Assembly (NCBI GenBank): GCA_029263435.1
Contig: JAJCXL010000152.1
Coordinates: 1 to 11,549 of the forward strand
DNA length: 11,549 nucleotides
Source of the DNA: Acidobacteriota bacterium
GTDB taxonomy: Bacteria > Acidobacteriota > Vicinamibacteria > Marinacidobacterales > SMYC01
Reading direction: 5' to 3'
Shown here: positions 6,343 to 11,549 of the stretch, in pieces
Layout: the number at the start of each line of letters is the position of its first letter
Numbering within the stretch: the stretch's first letter is position 1
Notes under the pieces: model-generated
The model's database searches: none
What the model saw: only the letters and a program-made list of their open reading frames with translations
What the model was told of the DNA's origin: nothing
Program-made: the position numbers and the translations under genes

Positions 6343-7991
6343 CGTCCGACGATGTCGTCTTCCATCGCTTGAAGTCTCGACCGAGCGTCCGGGCCGACGA
6401 CCTCGAGGTAGAACTTGATCTTGGGCTCGGTGCCGCTTGGGCGGACCGCGACCCGTCCGCCGCCACGAAGATCGTAGAGCAACACATTGCTGCTCATGCG
6501 TTCTTCAAGAGCCAGATCCGCGAACGTCTCCACCGCTTCGCCGCCGATGCTCGTCACGCTCTGGCTTCTCAGAGCGGCCATGGCCGCATCGATCCGAGCG
6601 GCACCGGAGGGACCGTCGAGGGTGACGCTCTTCGAGCGCGTCGTGAAGACGCCGAAGCGTTCACTCAAGTAGCGCAGCTGATCTTGTATCGTCTCGCCCC
6701 GTGACTCGAGCGTCGACGCGAGCTCCGCCATGACCAGCGCGGCGCTCAGCCCGTCTTTGTCTCGAACGACGGTTCCGATGGTGTAGCCCAAAGCTTCTTC
6801 GTAACCGAAGACGAAGTGACAACCCTCCTCGAACTCGAGACGCATGGCCTCGTTGGCGATCCACTTGAATCCAGTGAGGGTGTCTTCGTAGCGCGCGCCC
6901 AGCGCCGCCGCCATGACCGAGAGCATCCGCGAGGACACGACACTCGCCAGCACGAGGGGCTTTTTCACCCGGGTCGTCGTCAAGACGTGATGCGCGAGCA
7001 AGACCCCAATCTCGTTTCCGTTCAGAACGGTGAAGTCGCCATCCGCCCCTCGGGCGGCGACTCCCAGCCGATCCGCGTCAGGATCGTTGACGAGAATCAA
7101 AGAGCAATCGTTGGCCTTCGCGTGCGCGAGCACGAGATCCAACGCTCCGGGCTCCTCTGGGTTGGGAAAGCTCACCGTCGGAAACTCGGGATCCGGCACC
7201 GCCTGGGAGGCGACCGGGTAGAGATGGGAGAACCCGTTTTGCTCCATCAACTCGATGAAAGTCTTTTGACCGACGCCGTGCAGCGCCGAGTAGGCGATCT
7301 TCAGTGTGGAAGCTCGAGAGACGTAGGCGCGTACGGACGAGGCGGCGCTGCGATAAGCGTCGTCGATGCCGGAGACGGTCTGAATGAGCGACGATTCCGG
7401 CGCTCGCTCGATCTCGTCGGGCCAGGGGGCGGTGTCGATGGCGTCTGCGATCCCGGCGTCTATGGGAGGAATGATCTGGGCGCCGTTCTCCCAATAAACT
7501 TTGTAGCCGTTATAGGCGGGCGGGTTGTGGGAAGCGGTGATGACCACCCCGCACGCAGTGCCGATGTGCTCCACCGCGAACGCGAGCACCGGAGTCGGGG
7601 TCGGGCCTTCGAGCCAATGCACGCTGACGCCGAGGCCGGCGGCGACCGCGGCCACTTCTTTTTGCAGGCTCTCCGAGCGATGCCGAGCGTCTCTGGCGAC
7701 GGCAATGCCGCGGACGGCCGCGTCGGGCACCCGGTCGAGCAGGTAACGGATCACGCCGTAAGTCACTTGAATGACGACGGCTCGGTTCATGCGGCTCTCA
7801 CCGGCGCCGACCAGGCCGCGGATCCCGGCGGTGCCGAAGGGGAGCCTGCCTGAAAAGCGGCTCGCAAGCTCCGTGGCGGCGTCGTCGTCGTCTCTGTCGA
7901 CCAGGGCCGTGAGCTCCGCTCGATCCTCGTCATCCACCTCGTGCTCCAAATAGAGACGGGCCCGCTGTCGAATGACTTCTCGCTCGGACAT
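6330..7991 (-). CDS. Alpha-D-phosphohexomutase (phosphoglucomutase/phosphomannomutase, PGM2-like)
   Basis: The 553-residue cytoplasmic enzyme interconverts hexose 1- and 6-phosphates. Motifs in order are GTAGIRG (53-59), the phosphoserine loop TASHNPP with Ser154, the metal-binding loop DPDADR (303-308), the sugar-binding GYEEALGY (from 396) and the phosphate-binding RPSGTEPK (517-524). Length and the GTAGIRG and GYEEALGY variants place it near the PGM2 branch, which includes glucose-1-phosphate mutases and phosphopentomutases; glucose versus mannose versus pentose specificity is not decidable here. The ATG at 7991 (MSEREVIRQ) is preferred because a longer frame from 8072 would overlap the upstream gene by about 75 nt with unconserved-looking sequence. 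Only 5 nt separate this start from the TAG of the M20 gene, so translation is probably coupled. Confidence 0.94.
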   Translation of the reverse strand: MSEREVIRQRARLYLEHEVDDEDRAELTALVDRDDDDAATELASRFSGRLPFGTAGIRGLVGAGESRMNRAVVIQVTYGVIRYLLDRVPDAAVRGIAVARDARHRSESLQKEVAAVAAGLGVSVHWLEGPTPTPVLAFAVEHIGTACGVVITASHNPPAYNGYKVYWENGAQIIPPIDAGIADAIDTAPWPDEIERAPESSLIQTVSGIDDAYRSAASSVRAYVSRASTLKIAYSALHGVGQKTFIELMEQNGFSHLYPVASQAVPDPEFPTVSFPNPEEPGALDLVLAHAKANDCSLILVNDPDADRLGVAARGADGDFTVLNGNEIGVLLAHHVLTTTRVKKPLVLASVVSSRMLSVMAAALGARYEDTLTGFKWIANEAMRLEFEEGCHFVFGYEEALGYTIGTVVRDKDGLSAALVMAELASTLESRGETIQDQLRYLSERFGVFTTRSKSVTLDGPSGAARIDAAMAALRSQSVTSIGGEAVETFADLALEERMSSNVLLYDLRGGGRVAVRPSGTEPKIKFYLEVVGPDARSRLQAMEDDIVGRALS

Positions 7992-7996
7992 GTCGT

Positions 7997-9277
7997 CTAG
8001 CGGGCGTCGAGCTCGGTGACGGATTGATAGAGGACTTCGACCCCGCGGGTGCAGTCGTTCCATTCGGTCCATTCGCCAGGATTGTGGCTCACCCCGTCTT
8101 TGCTCCGAACGAAGATCATCCCCGTGGGAATACCGTGACGGGCGACGTTTTGAGCGTCATGCCCCGCGCCGCTCGGGAGTCGGTAGGTCCCCAGACCGAG
8201 ACTCCCCGCGGAGTGGTCGATGTGGTCCTGGAGTCCAACGTCCATGTGGGCCGGCCCCTCGGCGGCGAACGGCTCTATTGCTATCTCCGTTCCGTCCTCA
8301 CGGCCGATCTCGGCAGCGCGGAGGCGCACTCGCGCGATGACATCAGCCACGACGGACTCATCCAGGTCGCGAAGCTCGATGGTCACCTCGACTCGACCTG
8401 GCACGACGTTGGGCGCCCCCGGTAGGGCTCTCACCAGCCCTACATTTCCGACTTGTCGACCGGGCTTGGCCATGACCTCTTCGCGGACCGCTTGTGTGAG
8501 CTTCGAGGCGGAGATCATGGCGTCGCGCCGCTCGCTCATCGGCGTGGTGCCGGCGTGGTTCGCGAAACCGACGACCTGGGCTTGGAAGCGGTAGATGCCG
8601 ACGATGCCCTCGACGATGCCTATCGGAACGCCGTCACGATCTAAAGTCGGGCCTTGCTCGATGTGGAGCTCGAAATAAGCGGCGTAGCTCTTCGGGTCGA
8701 GGATCGCGCGCTCGATCTCGTTGGGGTTCTGCCCATAACGCACGATCCATTCGTGCAAGCTCACCCCGTCCGAGCCGGTAAGGTCGAGCTCACCACGCAT
8801 CGGACCTGCGGTGGCCGCGCGGCTACCGAACAGGCCCTGGCCGAAGTGAACCCCTTCCTCATCCGCCCACACGATCAATTCGAGCGGGCGGCGGGTCTGT
8901 TCACCTAGATCCGAGAGCGTTCGAACGACCTCGAGAGCACCAAGAACCCCGAGCGTCCCGTCGAAGATGCCACCCTCGGGAACGGAGTCGATATGAGAGC
9001 CGAACAGGATCGCGGGGAGATCCGGTTGTTTTCCGGCCCGTCGGCCATGGATATTCGCGGCCTGATCGACCCAGACGTCGAGCCCGGCGCGGCTCATCTC
9101 TTCGATGAGCCAGCTTCGGGCCTTGCGATCGGGCTCGGAAAAGCCGAGGCGCGAGATGCCGCGCTCGGGATTTTTCCCGAACGCGGCTATCTGCAGGAGA
9201 TTTTTTTTCAGCCGGGTCCCGTTGACCCGGAACTCGGCGAGATCACCTTCAGCGCTCGACTCCTCAGTTGTCTTCAC
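7997..9277 (-). CDS. M20-family amidase (hydantoinase/N-carbamoyl-L-amino acid hydrolase or allantoate amidohydrolase type)
   Basis: The 426-residue product begins at GTG 9277; the long open frame upstream of it is a shadow of the TPR gene. It is a two-zinc M20 peptidase of the carbamoylase/allantoate amidohydrolase branch. Metal ligands are His95 (GSHIDSV), Asp106 (GIFDG), Glu141 next to catalytic Glu140 (WADEEG), His205 (LHIEQG) and His398 (SHNPGEW). The lid domain carries His241 in NHAGTTPM, and GAGHDAQ (371-377) is also conserved in the family. There is no signal peptide, so it acts in the cytoplasm on N-carbamoyl amino acids, allantoate or a similar ureido compound. No hydantoinase or allantoinase of the matching ring-opening type is visible nearby, so the substrate is open. 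Its start lies inside the 3' end of the TPR gene (14-nt overlap). Confidence 0.92.
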   Translation of the reverse strand: MKTTEESSAEGDLAEFRVNGTRLKKNLLQIAAFGKNPERGISRLGFSEPDRKARSWLIEEMSRAGLDVWVDQAANIHGRRAGKQPDLPAILFGSHIDSVPEGGIFDGTLGVLGALEVVRTLSDLGEQTRRPLELIVWADEEGVHFGQGLFGSRAATAGPMRGELDLTGSDGVSLHEWIVRYGQNPNEIERAILDPKSYAAYFELHIEQGPTLDRDGVPIGIVEGIVGIYRFQAQVVGFANHAGTTPMSERRDAMISASKLTQAVREEVMAKPGRQVGNVGLVRALPGAPNVVPGRVEVTIELRDLDESVVADVIARVRLRAAEIGREDGTEIAIEPFAAEGPAHMDVGLQDHIDHSAGSLGLGTYRLPSGAGHDAQNVARHGIPTGMIFVRSKDGVSHNPGEWTEWNDCTRGVEVLYQSVTELDAR

Positions 9278-10898
9278 TACTCGAGAGATATTGCTCGGCT
9301 TCCGCCCGTCCCGGAAGGTTCGCTCCGGCGCCGCCGATGTGGGCGAGACTTTGGTACGTCGTCCGGGCGAGCTTCGTGTTGCCGGCTTGCTCTGCAGCCC
9401 GGGCAGCACCGAGGAGCGACCGCACCCGGTTCTGAGTGCGAAGGAGAGAAACCCTGAACTGCTCGAGCGCTTCTGCCGGCTTCCCGTGAGCGAGAAGCAT
9501 TTCGCCATAGAGCTCGTGCGGAGGTTTGACCGGAGTGTCGGTCTCTGATTCACCCGGGGGCCCGGAGGGCGGCACGAGGGTCTCGGCGATCGCGACTGCT
9601 TTTTTCATCAGTTTGAGCGCCTCGTCGGTACGACCTTGGCTATCCGCGATGAGTGCCTCGACCTCGATCCAGGAGATCTCGACTTGCTCACGGCCGGGGG
9701 CGCCCTTTTCCATTTTCTTGGTGAGCGCTTTCAAGCCGTCGCTCGCTTTCTTGGCGGCGGCGGTATTACCGGTTTTCGCGGCACTCATGCCGCTAGCCAG
9801 AAGCACGGCCGCGGCGGTGCGCTCGTTGATCTCGCCCGTCCCTCGGATCTGCTCGAGAACACCGTCGATATTGCGCACTTCCCACTTCTCTGACTCGACC
9901 GTTTGGAGCGACTCCATCCGTGCCAAGGTCTCACCGATCCGAGCCGGAGCATCGTCGCGGTTGGCGATCGGTCGAACTTCTTCGACTTGCTCCTGCGCTT
10001 TGTCGTACTGGCCCTGCTGCAGATAGGCATATTGGAGCCAGTAGATGGCGTGCCACGAATGACGGGTGGGGGAGAGTCCCTTGCGCTTCGCGCGCGCGAC
10101 GGATGCCCCGTAGGACTCGACATTGCGCTCGACGACGTGATCCCACATTCCGTGTTGCACGAAAATGTGCGAAGGCATATGGAGCGCGTGCACCGCTGCC
10201 GGTGCTATCTCCGAGTACTTGTGCGCCGCATAGAGTGCGATCGGCGCGTGGACCGGATCGTCGTAGGCGTGGATGATGTAGTGCGCGGCTCCCGGGTGAT
10301 CGGGGTTGGCGCGAAAGACCATCTGGGCGATGGCTCCCGCCTGCATGTCTTCACGCACGCTGTCGGGTCCTCTGACCCTCGTGCGCATCAGCGACAAAGA
10401 GTAAAGCGACGCGGCTTCGTGGTCTTCGGGGTTCGCATCCGCGAGCTGCCCCATGGCCTCGGAGTAAGCGAGGGTTCGCTCTTCCGCGGTCCCCGCTCCG
10501 AACAAGAGCTCTACCGCTTCCATGAAGCCTCGTTCCCGCGCGTTTGGCGCTTTGTCGAGCCGATCCTTCCGGCTGCGTCCGAGCTTTTCGAGCGCTTTGC
10601 GCCCCGCCGGTAGATCGGTCGAGCTTGCCGAGAAATGGTGACCTTCGTAATGGCTCAACGCTTCGCCCCAATAGGCGAGGTAGAAATCAGGGTCGAGGCG
10701 CTGGGCCTCTTGAAACGCCTCCACGGCGTCTTCCCACTCGAAGCTATGCACCATGCGTACGCCGTTGAGAAACGCTTCTTGCGCCTCAGCGGAGCCAGAG
10801 TTCGGAAATTCGATCTTGCCTAGAACGCTCTCCTGAGCGGCGCCAGTTGTGACCGAGGCGGCCACGAGAGCCAATGTGAGAAACCAAGTCTGTTTCAT
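9264..10898 (-). CDS. Secreted His-rich TPR protein of unknown function
   Basis: The 544-residue protein starts at ATG 10898 with a good Shine-Dalgarno. A Sec signal peptide (MKQTWFLTLALVAAS, ending GAA-Q, cleavage near 21) places it in the periplasm or outside. TPR-like helical pairs are visible at about 42-75 (the EWEDAVEAFQEAQRLDP unit), 284-312 and 462-520. The middle is unusual: 12 histidines lie between 201 and 283, in HPGAAHYIIHAYDDPVH, HALHMPSHIF, HGMWDH and HSWH. Further histidines sit at 51, 83, 87 and 88, and none occur between 284 and 460. I recognise the pattern as belonging to a recurrent bacterial family with no role known to me. Metal or haem binding is a reasonable guess. It is the first gene of a likely transcript with the M20 enzyme and the phosphohexomutase. 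Confidence 0.85.
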   Translation of the reverse strand: MKQTWFLTLALVAASVTTGAAQESVLGKIEFPNSGSAEAQEAFLNGVRMVHSFEWEDAVEAFQEAQRLDPDFYLAYWGEALSHYEGHHFSASSTDLPAGRKALEKLGRSRKDRLDKAPNARERGFMEAVELLFGAGTAEERTLAYSEAMGQLADANPEDHEAASLYSLSLMRTRVRGPDSVREDMQAGAIAQMVFRANPDHPGAAHYIIHAYDDPVHAPIALYAAHKYSEIAPAAVHALHMPSHIFVQHGMWDHVVERNVESYGASVARAKRKGLSPTRHSWHAIYWLQYAYLQQGQYDKAQEQVEEVRPIANRDDAPARIGETLARMESLQTVESEKWEVRNIDGVLEQIRGTGEINERTAAAVLLASGMSAAKTGNTAAAKKASDGLKALTKKMEKGAPGREQVEISWIEVEALIADSQGRTDEALKLMKKAVAIAETLVPPSGPPGESETDTPVKPPHELYGEMLLAHGKPAEALEQFRVSLLRTQNRVRSLLGAARAAEQAGNTKLARTTYQSLAHIGGAGANLPGRAEAEQYLSSSEDN

Positions 10899-10908
10899 AT
10901 GATGAAAC
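10892..10908 (-). promoter_or_regulatory. Inverted repeat masking the TPR gene start codon
   Basis: The minus strand reads GTTTCAT-CAT-ATGAAAC, a perfect 7-bp inverted repeat with a 3-nt centre. The right arm contains the start codon ATG (10898-10896) and the left arm begins at the last base of the Shine-Dalgarno. In RNA it could form a small AU-rich hairpin that hides the start codon; in DNA it could be an operator. It could also be chance. Confidence 0.35.
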
Positions 10909-10913
10909 CTCCC
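10908..10913 (-). promoter_or_regulatory. Shine-Dalgarno of the TPR gene
   Basis: The minus strand shows GGGAGG ending 9 nt before the ATG at 10898. This fixes the start and agrees with the signal peptide that follows. Confidence 0.8.
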
Positions 10914-10993
10914 AAACCCATCTTTGTACCAGAAACGACCCCCTCCGCGCCACTGACCGCGGCGTTCTCGAGGCCCGATCCGTTCTCACTCGA

Positions 10994-11023
10994 CGCGAAA
11001 AGGGGTCTGACCCCTTTTTCGCG
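10994..11023. terminator. Strong palindrome; terminator or REP-like element
   Basis: The arms CGCGAAAAGGGGT (10994-11006) and ACCCCTTTTTCGCG (11010-11023) pair fully except for one extra T, around the loop CTG. The core is GGGGTCTGACCCC. It lies 36 nt beyond the stop of the ZIP gene and before the TPR promoter, the expected position for an intrinsic terminator. However, the T runs are inside the stem, not after it, and the symmetric form resembles dispersed REP-type palindromes. Either or both are possible. Confidence 0.65.
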
Positions 11024-11059
11024 GTCCGAGCCGGAAAATCGGAGCTCGCCTCGCCGTGC

Positions 11060-11549
11060 TCAGTGAGACACTGCGTGGGCGAGGTAGGCGAAGCCCACCC
11101 CCGTTACGGACAGGATCGGAACGGCGATGGAAGAGGTCTCCCTGCGAGCCTCGGGCAGCAACCGGCTCCCGCCAAGATAGAGAAACATTCCGGAGAAGCC
11201 CCCAAGCATCAATGCCAGGACGGAGGCGGGGAGCACGATGGCGGACTGCGCCAACGCTCCGAGTAACGGCGCTATGGCGGTGACGACGAGCGTTGCGGTG
11301 GCTTCCTTCGCATTGTGATTCGTGCCCAACATGATGCCGACCACGCTGACACCGTCCGCGAGCTTGTGGAGGAGGACCGCGACCGCGAGTGACACCCCCA
11401 ACTCTTGCCCCGCTTGGAACCCTTGCCCGAGCCCGACCCCGTCGAGACAGCTGTGGGCCACGCGGCCCCTGGCTCCACCGAGCCCGGCCAAACGGGCGGT
11501 GCCATGAGAGCTCACCGCTTTGCCGAACAAGCAGAAGAACAAGAAGCCA
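11060..11549 (-). CDS. ZIP-family metal transporter, 5' end outside window
   Basis: The frame is open to the right edge and ends at TGA 11062-11060, giving the last 162 residues of a membrane protein; ZIP proteins are usually about 250-300 residues, so the first three or so membrane segments are missing. The visible part has the two metal-site helices of the family: HSCLDGVGLG (the usual HNxxDG of helix IV) and HKLADGVSVV (the usual HExPHE/HKxPEG of helix V). GTNHNAKEA follows, and then three further hydrophobic segments ending in AHAVSH. It should move zinc, iron or another divalent metal into the cytoplasm. HKLADG is an atypical form of the helix V motif, Asp replacing the usual Glu, so metal preference may differ. 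The TTG at 11542 is only an apparent start: coding sequence (GF before it) continues upstream. Confidence 0.85.
   Translation of the reverse strand, partial: GFLFFCLFGKAVSSHGTARLAGLGGARGRVAHSCLDGVGLGQGFQAGQELGVSLAVAVLLHKLADGVSVVGIMLGTNHNAKEATATLVVTAIAPLLGALAQSAIVLPASVLALMLGGFSGMFLYLGGSRLLPEARRETSSIAVPILSVTGVGFAYLAHAVSH

Larger units (their letters stand above)
10899..11059. other. Intergenic region between ZIP and TPR genes
   Basis: This is the longest gap in the window (161 bp). Next to the TPR gene it holds the Shine-Dalgarno and most of a start-codon inverted repeat, and further out a strong palindrome at 10994-11023. On the minus strand TACAAA (10928-10923), about 25 nt before the ATG, is a possible but poor -10 with no convincing -35. 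No small ORF or RNA gene could be supported. Confidence 0.6.

Noticed and set aside
6816..7853. 345-codon plus-strand frame opposite the phosphohexomutase
   Set aside because: It is antisense to all catalytic motifs of the mutase and its translation shows no domain; treated as a shadow frame.
7992..8072. 27-codon N-terminal extension of the phosphohexomutase
   Set aside because: It would overlap the M20 gene by about 75 nt and adds Arg-rich sequence with no family counterpart; ATG 7991 gives a normal start.
9278..9553. Extension of the M20 gene by 92 codons
   Set aside because: It is fully inside the TPR gene in another frame and is low-complexity Ser/Arg-rich; starting at GTG 9277 gives the normal family length.
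9903..10613. 236-codon plus-strand frame opposite the TPR gene
   Set aside because: It has no signal, motif or ribosome-binding site and mirrors the coding frame of the TPR protein.

Overview
The window is dense, GC-rich bacterial coding DNA with eight protein genes, the first and last of which run off the edges, and no gap longer than about 160 bases. Secreted and lipoprotein signal sequences, GTG starts, a mixture of metal-dependent hydrolases and a secreted TPR protein suggest a Gram-negative heterotroph. Acidobacteriota or Gemmatimonadota fit best by protein style, but this is inference and nothing in the window is a taxonomic marker. No tRNA, rRNA, CRISPR, IS element or phage gene was seen.

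Left part (1-6295): a zinc-free MDR oxidoreductase (minus strand, 3' end cut off) is divergent, across only 39 bp, from a three-gene plus-strand cluster. That cluster encodes (i) a multicopper oxidase with an extra N-terminal domain and a Met/His-rich linker, (ii) a secreted metal-dependent amidohydrolase whose Shine-Dalgarno overlaps the oxidase stop codon, and (iii) a lipoprotein serine hydrolase of the CocE/alpha-amino-acid-ester-hydrolase type. All three products appear to leave the cytoplasm. Between (ii) and (iii) the start region of the hydrolase gene is present in three tandem copies. These copies form a 16-codon mini-ORF that overlaps the stop of one gene and the start of the next.

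Right part (6330-11549): all genes are on the minus strand and converge on the first cluster across 34 bp. In transcription order they are the 3' part of a ZIP-family metal transporter, a palindrome that may be a terminator or REP-like element, a secreted His-rich TPR protein, an M20-family hydantoinase/carbamoylase-type amidohydrolase that overlaps the TPR gene by 14 nt, and an alpha-D-phosphohexomutase 5 nt downstream. The last three look like one transcript.

How the genes fit together: amide, peptide or amino-acid-ester breakdown is the common theme (secreted amidohydrolase, lipoprotein hydrolase, cytoplasmic M20 enzyme), alongside periplasmic copper oxidation and metal uptake. The most unusual signals are the triplicated gene start with its bridging mini-ORF, the domain architecture of the multicopper oxidase, and the clustered histidines in the TPR protein.
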